Shown: positions 35,190 to 42,733, counted from the stretch's first letter. The stretch: 64,000 nucleotides of DNA from a virus (IMGVR_UViG_3300042554_000772:1-64000), one strand, 5' to 3'. Notes: generated by a model from the letters alone, not told the origin. A program made the numbers and translations.

Positions 35190-37007
35190 TTATCTAAATA
35201 AAGTTTCACTTAGTTCTCCACAAGCTAAAGGATTGAACATCAGCGAACCATCGTTGAAGTAGAAGGTGTTTCTGTCGAAGTTGCACTCGAACATGAGAGG
35301 GTTGTCCAACGATGTAGGGGAACCACCCGTTTCTGTCTCACGAATCTTACGAACGTGCATCTCAACAGTTCGCCTCAACGCTGCATCGGGATGCTGAATC
35401 TTTCTGTGGAAGGTCACGAAATCATCCGCCCTATTTACGAACTTACCACCTCCCTCGGTCTGCTCTGCAAACGGGGCAATGGGCAATCCGTCTGGGCCCT
35501 TCATACGCTGGGCTTCCGTTACTGCGTGGGCGTTGAGCCACACCGCAATGCCGTTGGCGTTCGCCATCGTCAGCATCTCGCTAATCGCTTCGTAGTCGTA
35601 CTCATGCACACCCAAGGTAGAACCCTGCCTCATATCACGCTTGAGTCCGTTGTAGGGGTCTATGAGGACCCCATCAAGCCTCTCTTGGCGTAGAACCTTC
35701 TCAGTGAAGACGAGGAGGTCATAGAAGGAGTAGGTTTTGTTGTTCTCAATAATCGTGAAGTGAGCTCGAACCCAGTCGTAGCTGAGCTTCAATTCAGCCT
35801 TGGTCATCGACTCAATGGTCTTACCCATGGCGAAGGTCATTAGTTTCATCTTCACGGAGGCGGTCTTGTTCTCGGAGGTGTATAGCAACCACTTCCAGCC
35901 ATGCTTCATGGAGCTAGCCACCTGTAGGTACAATGCGAAGGTCGTCTTACCGATGTTGGAATGGCCGTTAATAACCATAAAGTTCTTCTTGAACCGCCAG
36001 TGAGCGTCAACCTTCTCAATTCCAGTGGACAGACCTTGAGGAATCTCCCCTCTTGCGAACATGGAAATCCACTTGTAATCGTCGTCGTCAGAGGAGATGA
36101 AGGACATATCCCCATCGCTGATTAGGAGCTCCCTACGCATCTTATCCCGCTCGTCAAGGACATTCTTAATGGGCATCAATTTGCCTCGCTCTAAGCCGTC
36201 CCTGATGGTGTTCATGGCTACCTGCATGGAGTCTACATCTCGCTTGCTTATCTCCCTAGCCAATACACGAACGACCTCATCCTCCTCCATCAGCGAGGCA
36301 GCGATGTACCCGCCACAGAGCACGGAGGCACGAAGTAGCACATCATGTTTCTCCCCCTGCTCAGCTCTGCGAATCATGCGACACGCAATGTTCAGCTGCT
36401 CATAGTCTGTGATACCAGCTGTTTTAACTTCAATCTGTTGCGCCTCGGCTCGTTCGGAGAGAAGACCCCCGTAGGGTTCAGCGTCCTCCCTATAGACAAT
36501 CTCTGGGTCGTAGCTAAAGAAGCAAGCCCTTGACACATTGATACCTGTTGGGTCTACCTCAAGGCCGTAATTGATGTCGTAGTACTTGATGATGGAGCGG
36601 TAGTGGTCTCGGTGGCGTTCGGGGTTTGATATCCTTACCACAACCTTGATTCCTCTACCAGAGGGGGACACGAAGCATACAAGCGTGTGCTTATCCAGTG
36701 CTATGTGCCTCTTGGCTTCTACAGCGTTAACATCGTCGATGTCGATAACCATCAAGCCAGAGTGCTCCTCAAGGGACGCATCGTCCCTCGTTCTGAACAC
36801 CCCAGAGAAACAGATAATGGGTAGCTGCTTCTTCTCGTCTTTAGTTGCCTCGCCTGAGCGAATGCGCTCAATAATCGTTAAAGAATACTTTTTTGGGTTC
36901 GCCACTTGTTGAACTACTTGTCCAAGCGTGGCGACAATCGGGCTCGCTGTGTCCGTCAGTGTCTTGAACACCGTTATCCTCTTGTCTAGTGGGTTGGTCT
37001 CGTTCAT
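35190..37007 (-). CDS. Primase-helicase fusion (AEP-like BT4734/VirE domain + DnaB-like RecA domain)
   Basis: 605 residues. Residues about 40-180 carry an archaeo-eukaryotic primase-type domain of the BT4734/VirE N-terminal kind: GVFRTRDDASLEEH, LMVIDIDDV (Asp89/91/92), SPSGRGIKVVVRI and a following His-rich segment. The C-terminal half is a DnaB-like helicase with Walker A GHSNIGKT (348-355) and Walker B-like LDGVLIDPYNGL. The protein should unwind the fork and prime synthesis. No DNA polymerase is visible, so the phage probably uses the host replisome or has one outside the window. The start overlaps the upstream gene by 140 bases, yet conserved sequence begins near it. Confidence 0.85.
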   Translation of the reverse strand: MNETNPLDKRITVFKTLTDTASPIVATLGQVVQQVANPKKYSLTIIERIRSGEATKDEKKQLPIICFSGVFRTRDDASLEEHSGLMVIDIDDVNAVEAKRHIALDKHTLVCFVSPSGRGIKVVVRISNPERHRDHYRSIIKYYDINYGLEVDPTGINVSRACFFSYDPEIVYREDAEPYGGLLSERAEAQQIEVKTAGITDYEQLNIACRMIRRAEQGEKHDVLLRASVLCGGYIAASLMEEDEVVRVLAREISKRDVDSMQVAMNTIRDGLERGKLMPIKNVLDERDKMRRELLISDGDMSFISSDDDDYKWISMFARGEIPQGLSTGIEKVDAHWRFKKNFMVINGHSNIGKTTFALYLQVASSMKHGWKWLLYTSENKTASVKMKLMTFAMGKTIESMTKAELKLSYDWVRAHFTIIENNKTYSFYDLLVFTEKVLRQERLDGVLIDPYNGLKRDMRQGSTLGVHEYDYEAISEMLTMANANGIAVWLNAHAVTEAQRMKGPDGLPIAPFAEQTEGGGKFVNRADDFVTFHRKIQHPDAALRRTVEMHVRKIRETETGGSPTSLDNPLMFECNFDRNTFYFNDGSLMFNPLACGELSETLFR

Positions 37008-37281
37008 CTTGTAATACGATTTTTAATAAAATTAAATAGCCAATTAAATCAGTTACGGTGTCTTCGGTGTGGTCGTTGAGTCCTCGGTTCTTGATGCGGT
37101 TCAACTTATCGTCAATCCTAGCGCAGATAGAATCCCTCGGTGATTTCTTGCTGAACACATTCGCAGGGTTCGTTGCGCTATCCCCGTAAGCAATGTTCTT
37201 CTCGATGAGCAAGGTCTCAATAGCACGGACTTGCTCGATAATCTTTTCGTTAGTACTCTTTTTGGTATCTTCCATTGTCAT
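36868..37281 (-). CDS. Phage protein with all-alpha MazG/DUF1599-like segment
   Basis: 137 residues. The first 90 residues are helical with AYGDSATNPANVFSKK and IDDKLNRIKNRG, then HTEDTVTDLIGYLILL; this pattern is common in phage proteins related to all-alpha NTP pyrophosphatases. The remaining 45 residues are polar and coincide with a 140-base out-of-frame overlap with the primase-helicase gene, so they may be a dispensable tail. Nucleotide-pool control is possible but not proven, since the metal-binding Glu set is not clear. Confidence 0.5.
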   Translation of the reverse strand: MTMEDTKKSTNEKIIEQVRAIETLLIEKNIAYGDSATNPANVFSKKSPRDSICARIDDKLNRIKNRGLNDHTEDTVTDLIGYLILLKIVLQDERDQPTRQEDNGVQDTDGHSEPDCRHAWTSSSTSGEPKKVFFNDY

Positions 37282-37612
37282 ATTTTTGGGTTACTTGATA
37301 AACAAAAGCTTCAATCTCTGAGCCGTCATCCATGATGAGAGGTATCTTCTCTCGCTCGTAGAAGTAAGGGTGGCCCTCAAGGGAATCTAAAATCCTGAGC
37401 CCCACATCATCAACGGAGTAGAGCTCTATTGTGACATTCTCTCCATCCTCGTGCTCTCCTTTGATTAAGTAGGGGAGCCCGTCAACGCATAGCCTCATCT
37501 TCGCCTTGGTTTCGCAATCGCCTAAGAACTCGGCATCAGCGTACTCCATGTAAGGGTGGTTGCCTTTATTGCGCTTTAGAGTGCCATACACTCCAACTAG
37601 GTGTCTATCCAT
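37250..37612 (-). CDS. Gamma-glutamylcyclotransferase-like (AIG2/GGCT) protein
   Basis: 120 residues from ATG at 37612. The N-terminus has VGVYGTLKRNKGNH, the GGCT substrate-binding loop YGTL. SLEGHPYFYER provides the expected catalytic Glu79. GGCT enzymes release 5-oxoproline from gamma-glutamyl amines or peptides. The phage also encodes an amidoligase and a class II glutamine amidotransferase about 9 kb upstream on the same strand, so a linked role in glutamyl-amide chemistry is plausible. I reject a longer start because it overlaps the HTH gene. It overlaps its neighbours by 8 and 32 bases. Confidence 0.8.
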   Translation of the reverse strand: MDRHLVGVYGTLKRNKGNHPYMEYADAEFLGDCETKAKMRLCVDGLPYLIKGEHEDGENVTIELYSVDDVGLRILDSLEGHPYFYEREKIPLIMDDGSEIEAFVYQVTQKYDNGRYQKEY

Positions 37613-37808
37613 TGGACACCTCCATTCGTATTCTTCTAATGAGCCTTGATGCGTTGGATACAAAGACTGATGATGGTCTGCTCTGACCATTGTATACTTT
37701 AATGAATCCTCCTCTCGACATATCTAAATGCTTGGCCATTGTGGATTGCGAAATGCCATATTCATCCACAAGAGACCTTATGATGTAAACGGCTTTCTCA
37801 GGTGTCAT
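37605..37808 (-). CDS. Small helix-turn-helix protein
   Basis: 67 residues. EYGISQSTMAKHLDMSRGGF at about 16-35 is a clear HTH (xre-like spacing, with Ser-x-x-x-Met-Ala-x-His-Leu). The short basic C-terminus (RLIRRIRMEVSNG) may dimerise or contact DNA. It overlaps the genes on both sides by 4 and 8 bases, in the middle of the early operon. A regulatory role is likely; the target is unknown. Confidence 0.65.
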   Translation of the reverse strand: MTPEKAVYIIRSLVDEYGISQSTMAKHLDMSRGGFIKVYNGQSRPSSVFVSNASRLIRRIRMEVSNG

Positions 37809-37984
37809 GGTCTTTTGTTTAGTAGGTGTAGCTTTTTTTCTGCAATTCTAACGGTTAAATCGCTAAATGCAGCCCTATTCTGCAAAACAGATTGCAAATT
37901 GCTTGACTCTTGCTCGATTGATTCGGCCCCAAGCTTTGAGGTCCATTGCGTATATCGCTTCGTATCAAATAGTTCTTGGTTCAT
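37805..37984 (-). CDS. Short helical protein (59 aa)
   Basis: A 59-codon ORF from ATG at 37984 (MNQELFDTKRYTQW) to a TGA that overlaps the HTH start (ATGA). The sequence is helical and polar, with ESSNLQSVLQNRAAFSDL. The leader carries TTTAAACTATG, like other genes on this strand. The exact start/stop coupling supports a real gene. Function unknown. Confidence 0.55.
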   Translation of the reverse strand: MNQELFDTKRYTQWTSKLGAESIEQESSNLQSVLQNRAAFSDLTVRIAEKKLHLLNKRP

Positions 37985-37987
37985 AGT

Positions 37988-38236
37988 TTAAAAGTTATCG
38001 TTACACCAGATGGGGGTCTTTTCGCCAACATAAGCCGATGTCATATTAAAGTAGAAGTAATCAAACGCATCCTCTTCGTTCATGTCTTTTGAAAGAATTT
38101 CAATGCACTTAGATATAGAGTAAATGAGGCGCATGGTCTCCCAGTCAATACCTATGATAGCATCGTCGAAGCCGTCAACCTTGAGTAGTCCTTCCTCCTC
38201 GTAAATTTTGAATAATTTCTCGCTGAATTTAGTCAT
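37988..38236 (-). CDS. Small acidic phage protein
   Basis: 82 residues, not recognised. Contains FDDAIIGIDWETMRLIYSIS and DMNEEDAFDYFYFN; the type is common in phage early regions. The start overlaps the stop of the upstream gene by 4 bases (ATGA), and its stop is 3 bases before the next gene's start codon. Confidence 0.6.
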   Translation of the reverse strand: MTKFSEKLFKIYEEEGLLKVDGFDDAIIGIDWETMRLIYSISKCIEILSKDMNEEDAFDYFYFNMTSAYVGEKTPIWCNDNF

Positions 38237-38562
38237 AGGTTTGAGGTTAATGGGTTAGGTGGTAGGGGCATCCAGTAGAGAACTGAGGATAATTCATTGC
38301 AAGACTCCCAACAAAAAGATGCATCATCAAGCTCAGATAAACATTCTACGCTTTGATAGCCATATTTTGTAAACACTAGAACATCTTCACCAAAAGCGGG
38401 TTTCTTTTTTTTCAATTTAATCCATTTTCTGCTACGCTCTTCTACAAGCCTAATGATTTCTTCTTGCTGCTTCTCAGTAAGCATCACATCACCATTCGCA
38501 TTTCGCATTTGCTCAAAGCATGAGCGCAAGCTCCATTCGGTTTTGATTGTTTCGTTTTTCAT
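38233..38562 (-). CDS. DUF551-like protein
   Basis: 109 residues. The C-terminal half reads KPAFGEDVLVFTKYGYQSVE followed by SVLYWMPLPPNP, matching the DUF551 pattern (Pro-x-x-Gly-x-x-Val-Leu-Val ... Trp-Met-Pro-Leu-Pro). DUF551 proteins are small phage/prophage proteins without known biochemical role. The N-terminus is helical. It overlaps the next gene by 4 bases. Confidence 0.65.
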   Translation of the reverse strand: MKNETIKTEWSLRSCFEQMRNANGDVMLTEKQQEEIIRLVEERSRKWIKLKKKKPAFGEDVLVFTKYGYQSVECLSELDDASFCWESCNELSSVLYWMPLPPNPLTSNL

Positions 38563-38635
38563 AGGGTTTGGTTGGTAAGCTTATAGGCTGACGCTGGGGG
38601 AGGTTTGGTCAGCGTGTAGGCTGACGATTTGTTCA

Positions 38636-38866
38636 CTAATGAGTACTTTCCCGAACAAGATATAACCCATTTTTTTCATCATAAGTGACGCTCTCGTTTG
38701 GTATGATTTTTACATCATTAATTGATATTTTGCAAGGTTCACCTAAGTAGCGGATAGATTCACTGTCGCTTTCGTGAATGACACCTGCTTCGCAAAATTT
38801 TGGGTTTATTCCCTTTGGTTGAAAGTATATCGTTTTCATGTATGGGATGACGGATTTATCATTCAT
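38636..38866 (-). CDS. Small beta-rich protein
   Basis: 76 residues, not recognised (MKTIYFQPKGINPKF, DVKIIPNESVTYDEKNGLYL). The start is either ATG at 38866 or the Met ten codons later at 38839, which begins the more protein-like sequence. The first start lies inside an 18-bp repeat whose second copy is 41 bp upstream. A 73-base gap to the DUF551 gene contains a small ACGCTG/CAGCGT stem (38591-38615). Confidence 0.5.
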   Translation of the reverse strand: MNDKSVIPYMKTIYFQPKGINPKFCEAGVIHESDSESIRYLGEPCKISINDVKIIPNESVTYDEKNGLYLVRESTH

Positions 38867-38911
38867 TATATGCGATAAGGGTGCTTATTGACCGATTTAT
38901 CATTCATTATA
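38853..38911. repeat. 18-bp direct repeat over a start codon
   Basis: GATTTATCATTCATTATA occurs at 38853-38870 and 38894-38911. On the minus strand each copy carries ATGAATGATAAATC. Only the downstream copy leads into a long ORF; the other runs 13 codons to a stop. It could be a duplicated start region or an operator pair. Confidence 0.6.
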
Positions 38912-38923
38912 CCCGATTGCGTA

Positions 38924-39127
38924 TTAAACGTGGGTTCGTGTTTCCGAATCCCAAATTTCAGTCCATTTGAAGTTCTTCCAGCTGTCCTTCCATAAAAGTT
39001 TAAACTTTTCTATGATTTTTGCTTCAAAACTTCTTGCCTCTTCCAAGGTGTCGAAGTCCTCCTGAAAATCATTCATCCCTCCCTCAGGATAATAGGCATC
39101 ACCTGCAAATACTAAGAATCGTTTCAT
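38924..39127 (-). CDS. Small phage protein
   Basis: 67 residues, not recognised. It begins MKRFLVFAGDAYYPEGGMND, a start shared by many short phage proteins, followed by a helical ARSFEAKIIEKFKLLWKD. The start codon overlaps the stop of the upstream gene (TAATG). Confidence 0.6.
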   Translation of the reverse strand: MKRFLVFAGDAYYPEGGMNDFQEDFDTLEEARSFEAKIIEKFKLLWKDSWKNFKWTEIWDSETRTHV

Positions 39128-39384
39128 TATTGAGTGTTATTTGTGTTTGTATCCAACAGGCGATTTTTTTCTGCATTTAACCAGTCTTTAGCCGACATAC
39201 CGCTATTGGCAAATTTTTTTGAATTAAGCATATCCAATGCTATTTCAAGTGCGTGTAATTGATACTTTTTATCAGCAATCAAGCCATCTAAATACTCATA
39301 AAAAGCCATTTGAGCCTCATACTCTGCTTGTGCTTGTGCTTGTGCAGCCCATCCTGCTTCGTATTCCCATTGTTCTTGTGTCAT
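39127..39384 (-). CDS. Small Ala/Gln-rich helical protein
   Basis: 85 residues, not recognised. AQAQAQAEYEAQMAFYEYLD in the first third suggests a single long helix, followed by a charged helical C-terminal part. Stop and start overlap with the next gene (TAATG). The leader CTTAAAACCTAAATAAAATG is A-rich. Confidence 0.55.
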   Translation of the reverse strand: MTQEQWEYEAGWAAQAQAQAEYEAQMAFYEYLDGLIADKKYQLHALEIALDMLNSKKFANSGMSAKDWLNAEKNRLLDTNTNNTQ

Positions 39385-39385
39385 T

Positions 39386-39583
39386 TTATTTAGGTTTTAA
39401 GGTTTGAAATAGTTTGTACGCACCACACGAATCGGTCAGGGTCTTCACCTGCGGTCCAAATCCGTTGCTACGGGATAGGACATACTCGCAGGCATCCCCC
39501 TTGGCCCGCACCTCAATCACCTTCCAAGGGCGGTCGTTGGTGCAGGCGGTCAGGAGGAGTAGTAGGAGCGATAGGCATCTCAT
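39386..39583 (-). CDS. Small lipoprotein
   Basis: 65 residues. MRCLSLLLLLLTACTNDR is a short lipoprotein signal peptide with lipobox LTAC. The mature part has two further Cys residues (DACEY and DSCGAY) that may form a disulfide. A surface or periplasmic early lipoprotein could act in superinfection exclusion, but this is inference. Its start overlaps the stop of a 33-aa TM ORF (ATGA). Confidence 0.6.
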   Translation of the reverse strand: MRCLSLLLLLLTACTNDRPWKVIEVRAKGDACEYVLSRSNGFGPQVKTLTDSCGAYKLFQTLKPK

Positions 39584-39681
39584 AGTGTCCAGATTAGTGT
39601 AAGCATGATTAAAATAAAGAGCGCAGTGGCTATTCCCTTGCCGATTTCAATTAGCAATTCGAGTACGTTTCCGATGTTCAT
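39580..39681 (-). CDS. 33-aa single-TM microprotein
   Basis: A 33-codon ORF from ATG at 39681 encodes a short amphipathic start (MNIGNVLELLIEIGKG) and a transmembrane helix (IATALFILIMLTLIW). Its stop overlaps the lipoprotein start as ATGA. The hydrophobic segment and exact coupling support a real gene. Possible holin-like or membrane-regulatory role. Confidence 0.5.
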   Translation of the reverse strand: MNIGNVLELLIEIGKGIATALFILIMLTLIWTL

Positions 39682-39684
39682 AAC

Positions 39685-40086
39685 TTACCCTTTAATCCAA
39701 GACTTTAGGAAAGTTTCTTTTGCAACACCTACAAACAGATGCCCCACGAAGAACGCAACGCCAAGCGTTGGGTTTAGCAAACCGATAGCCACCGATGCGA
39801 CGACTATCTTGCACATCTGAAACAAGTGCTCAGCGTCCGTGAGGAACACCAAGAATGTAGAGCTGAACGGGAACCGCTCCTCTTGAGGCATCGGGATACC
39901 GAAGTGATACCACTTTGGTTTGTAAGGTTTTAACCTACCTGTCTTAGTTACAGCCCACTTGTTCTTCCAAGAAGCCATGCCGTTCCATTTCATGAACTTA
40001 GGGCCCCATTGGCTCTTGATGCACTCATCCTCCATCTCGTTGAACAACATGAATAAGAAGCCTAGTAGTAAAAATAAAAGTTCCAT
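39685..40086 (-). CDS. Membrane protein of unknown function
   Basis: 133 residues. A hydrophobic N-terminus (MELLFLLLGFLFMLF) and a second hydrophobic pair near 90-125 (KIVVASVAIGLLNPTLGVAF) flank a Trp/Lys/Pro-rich central part with KPKWYHFGIPMPQEERFP. Recognised only as a frequent phage membrane protein type. It follows the 51-aa TM ORF with a TAATG overlap. Confidence 0.6.
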   Translation of the reverse strand: MELLFLLLGFLFMLFNEMEDECIKSQWGPKFMKWNGMASWKNKWAVTKTGRLKPYKPKWYHFGIPMPQEERFPFSSTFLVFLTDAEHLFQMCKIVVASVAIGLLNPTLGVAFFVGHLFVGVAKETFLKSWIKG

Positions 40087-40241
40087 TAGATTACATTTAA
40101 TAGTTTAAGTATTAGTACAAATATCCCACCGCTTATCATTACAGCCATACCCGATAGGATTAGCCATAGTAGCAAAGTAATCGATGGTGGGAACTCAACG
40201 ACTATTTTACGCTTTTTGTGTCTTCGACTCTTGATTTCCAT
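40086..40241 (-). CDS. 51-aa membrane microprotein
   Basis: 51 codons from ATG at 40241: a basic N-terminus (MEIKSRRHKKRKIVVEF) then a long hydrophobic region (SITLLLWLILSGMAVMISGG, then IFVLILKLL), probably two TM segments. The stop overlaps the next start (TAATG), and the start lies 40 bases inside the upstream gene. N-in topology is expected from the positive residues. Confidence 0.5.
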   Translation of the reverse strand: MEIKSRRHKKRKIVVEFPPSITLLLWLILSGMAVMISGGIFVLILKLLNVI

Positions 40242-40543
40242 TTGATTTTGTCTGCTATCTGTTTTAGGTTTACAACTCCCGCCTCCGTCGCCTCCCAGAA
40301 ATCTTGCGATTCTAGGAGTACGACATTGGTTAGAGGCTTGTTGGGTGTTACAAGCAAAACATGGGTTTCCATTGGATGTCTCCTGTGATTAGAGAGCTTG
40401 GCGACAGGGTTTTCAAAGGTTCCTACTTGAATGTTCAGCAGTATCTTCTTGTCATCCTTGGTGAACCCAAAGAACGGATTGTCAGAGTAAACCATTTTGA
40501 CTTTCCATTCGAGTGCTACGAAAAACGCTATAAATTCTTCCAT
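40202..40543 (-). CDS. Phage protein of unknown function
   Basis: 113 residues, not recognised. Mostly beta-type in the middle (DDKKILLNIQVGTFENP, ETHVLLVTPNKPL), helical at the end. The start directly follows the stop of the SSB-tailed gene, so it belongs to the recombination operon by position. Confidence 0.55.
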   Translation of the reverse strand: MEEFIAFFVALEWKVKMVYSDNPFFGFTKDDKKILLNIQVGTFENPVAKLSNHRRHPMETHVLLVTPNKPLTNVVLLESQDFWEATEAGVVNLKQIADKIKWKSRVEDTKSVK

Positions 40544-40801
40544 TTAGAAGGGTAAGTCAGAGGATTGCTGGGGAGCTTCTGACTGTTGTGGTTTTGGTTC
40601 TACAAGAATAGCGTAAGGCTTCTTGGGGTCTCGACCATTCTTGACCCTGATTCGTACACGGCCATTGTGGTCTGCTTTTTTAATCGCCTCTTGCATTTCT
40701 GCAACAGTGAGCGATAGCGTGTAGCCTGAAAATTGGCCCTCGTATTCATCGTAAAATACGCTACCGCAGTAATTTGGTTTTGGTCTAGTTTCTGTTGACA
40801 T
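40544..40801 (-). CDS. Small protein with SSB-like C-terminal tail
   Basis: 85 residues. The body has FYDEYEGQFSGYTLSLTVAE and RVRIRVKNGRDPKKPYAI. The last residues SSDLPF copy the acidic-hydrophobic tip of bacterial single-strand binding proteins (DDLPF type), preceded by a Gln/Pro/Ser linker. It lies right after the exonuclease and annealing-protein genes, where phage SSBs often sit. It may be a minimal SSB or a partner that mimics the SSB tip; a full OB fold is not obvious. Confidence 0.6.
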   Translation of the reverse strand: MSTETRPKPNYCGSVFYDEYEGQFSGYTLSLTVAEMQEAIKKADHNGRVRIRVKNGRDPKKPYAILVEPKPQQSEAPQQSSDLPF

Positions 40802-40812
40802 AGTTTTTGTTT

Positions 40813-41634
40813 TTAAAGAATGTTTGTGATGATGTGATTGTCTAAATCTCTTCCTTCTATAAAGAAATCTCTATAGGTAATCGTAGCGTTTCTTACAAGC
40901 CGCTCCCCCAGCTCGTAAAACTCCCTTGATACGCTGAACATACCAAGGTCTCCAGTCGACTTGTCAATCACAATGAAGTGAAAGTTCAAGAAATGAACAG
41001 AGAATATCTTTGAGTATATGTACACCTGTGCAGCGTACCCATACCTCCTAGCACTTTGCTCGAACGATGTGATGTCCGAAGTGGTTTTGATGTCGTAAAT
41101 TGAACCATCGCTGTGAATCATGTCAGCCTTCGCACGGAACGGATAGCCGTTCACATAGCCAATCCCAGGCTTCTCGTACACCGAGCCTTGAATGATGTCG
41201 GATATAGTCCTGCAACGAAACATCGTGTCGCATAAGCTCTTGCAATCATCGTACTCGTCTCGTGTGATAACGGATTTGCCCTCAGATGCACCCTTAGCGT
41301 CCTTGAAAGCTTTCGTGCTCTTGGAGGCTACATCAACCACAACGAATCGGTTCTCAAGCTCTTGAGGCTCAAGAACCATCGTGTGAAACAGCTTGCCGTT
41401 TGTGAGCGCAGGGCTGTCCGAGTTTGAGCCGAAGCGTAGGTAACGATGATAAGCCTTCGGGGATTGATTCAGAATCTTCACAGAGGAAGATGATAGTGAT
41501 GCGCTACCAAGATACCCGTAGTAGAAGGAGTCATCCTTCATCTTCTCAAGAAGCTCGTCCTTCCTCCAAGAGGAGCCGTCTAGCAGAACAATCTGTTGTG
41601 CCTCTATCAAGGCATCGTTTTCGTTATTATCCAT
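40813..41634 (-). CDS. RecE/RecB-like exonuclease (PDDEXK_12 / DUF3799)
   Basis: 273 residues. It begins the family pattern with LSSSSVKILNQSPKAYHRYL, then LTNGKLFHTMVLEP. The catalytic core is FRAKADMIHSDGSIYDIKTT, with Asp171, Asp181 and Lys183, and a downstream YGYAAQVYIYSKIF (Gln and Tyr of the RecB-family motif). Such enzymes resect 5' ends to give the 3' overhang used by annealing proteins. It overlaps the upstream annealing-protein gene by 8 bases, as in phage Red/RecET pairs. Confidence 0.85.
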   Translation of the reverse strand: MDNNENDALIEAQQIVLLDGSSWRKDELLEKMKDDSFYYGYLGSASLSSSSVKILNQSPKAYHRYLRFGSNSDSPALTNGKLFHTMVLEPQELENRFVVVDVASKSTKAFKDAKGASEGKSVITRDEYDDCKSLCDTMFRCRTISDIIQGSVYEKPGIGYVNGYPFRAKADMIHSDGSIYDIKTTSDITSFEQSARRYGYAAQVYIYSKIFSVHFLNFHFIVIDKSTGDLGMFSVSREFYELGERLVRNATITYRDFFIEGRDLDNHIITNIL

Positions 41635-42202
41635 TACTGATTAAAGATTTAAGCGTTGAAACTTGAGCCTCACTGAATAGTTTGCCCTTTGCCGACATAA
41701 CCTTGTCAAAGGACTCCTTGGAAGGATTCTCACGGATGTAGTCCAGAGCTTTCTGGTACACATCGTCAGCTTTCACAGCCTCGCTTCTCGTCTCCTGTGC
41801 TTGCGGGGCGGGGCGGGGGGCGGTGGCGGGCTGTGGTCGGGCGGATAGGTTCTGCTTCGCTATGGCCATATCCACCTCCTCAGCCGAAGCAATAGAAGTT
41901 TCAATACCGATACCAAGGTTGGCTAAACAGCGACCCCAAGCGGAGCTTTCCCCGTTCTCAATGTAGGAAGTCTTGTTAATCATTGAACTTGACCTATCCT
42001 CCTGAGCGTGTCCCACCGCCATAATCTTACCATCGGGGTTCTTGGCTACAGCACGGATGATGCACGATTGGTCATCGTACGAAATGAGTTCTGTTTCCAT
42101 AGACCACCCTCTGTATTCGGGTGCGGTGCGGAAGTAGAGTATCCTTTGGGATACCTCAACATAGGCTTTGCCCTTAATGTTGGTTGTTTTGAATTGATGC
42201 AT
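41627..42202 (-). CDS. Single-strand annealing / recombinase-type protein
   Basis: 191 residues. The N-terminal 120 residues have KGKAYVEVSQRILYFRT, VGHAQEDRSSS, YIENGESSAWGRCLANLGIG and SIASAEEV; this pattern marks a broad phage group related to Rad52/ERF-type annealing proteins. A Pro/Ala/Gln linker (PQPATAPRPAPQAQ) leads to a small C-terminal helical domain. It forms an overlapping pair with the exonuclease gene, followed by the SSB-tailed protein. A promoter element TACCTTTG lies 24 bases upstream. Confidence 0.75.
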   Translation of the reverse strand: MHQFKTTNIKGKAYVEVSQRILYFRTAPEYRGWSMETELISYDDQSCIIRAVAKNPDGKIMAVGHAQEDRSSSMINKTSYIENGESSAWGRCLANLGIGIETSIASAEEVDMAIAKQNLSARPQPATAPRPAPQAQETRSEAVKADDVYQKALDYIRENPSKESFDKVMSAKGKLFSEAQVSTLKSLISNG

Positions 42203-42225
42203 AGAATTGAATTAGATTAGTGAGC

Positions 42226-42233
42226 CAAAGGTA
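42226..42233 (-). promoter_or_regulatory. Minus-strand promoter -7 element TACCTTTG
   Basis: The complement of CAAAGGTA gives TACCTTTG, a perfect TAnnTTTG match in the gap before the annealing-protein gene. It would drive the recombination genes and those downstream. Confidence 0.55.
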
Positions 42234-42265
42234 CAAGCTGTTCCTCGTCCTTGTATACATTTTTG

Positions 42266-42733
42266 TTAATTAGTTTCACACAGCATTCCACAAACGGATA
42301 GCTCAATATCCAAGTGCTGTGAGAATGCGGAGTAGCGTTCCCTCAGTATCTTATCGTAGGTTATCATAGAGTCAGCAGATTTCAGTGAGTTGATTATCGT
42401 GGTGTGGTGTCTGTCCCCAAGCATCTTGCCTATGGCCTTCAAAGACCAACGCTTTGAGTGTAGATACTTGCAAATGAAGTGTCTTGCGAACACGATGTCT
42501 TGGGTTCTGCGTTCCCCCTTGAGTTCCTGAATGGATACCTTGAGCCACCTTGATGCGACCTCAAGTATCGTGCTGTTCTCTACATTGGATATTTCGTCAA
42601 TGATAGATATAATGGAGTTAGCGGAGAAAACCACTGAGTCCATATCAACCCCGTAGCGTTGTGTCTGCATACGAAGTGCGGAGGCAAAGACCTCCTTGTC
42701 CCTCCTTGAGAGGGATATGATTTCTTGTTTCAT
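42266..42733 (-). CDS. Solo DnaA domain IV-like DNA-binding protein
   Basis: 155 residues. Residues about 60-135 match the DnaA C-terminal domain: VSIQELKGERRTQDIVFARH, then LKAIGKMLGDRHHTTIINSL, the helix-turn-helix and the signature loop (consensus RDHTTV) that read DnaA boxes. There is no AAA+ ATPase domain; the N-terminal 60 residues are a short helical region. The protein could recruit the host initiator to a phage origin, or occupy host DnaA boxes and block host replication. It stands alone before the recombination genes. Confidence 0.75.
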   Translation of the reverse strand: MKQEIISLSRRDKEVFASALRMQTQRYGVDMDSVVFSANSIISIIDEISNVENSTILEVASRWLKVSIQELKGERRTQDIVFARHFICKYLHSKRWSLKAIGKMLGDRHHTTIINSLKSADSMITYDKILRERYSAFSQHLDIELSVCGMLCETN

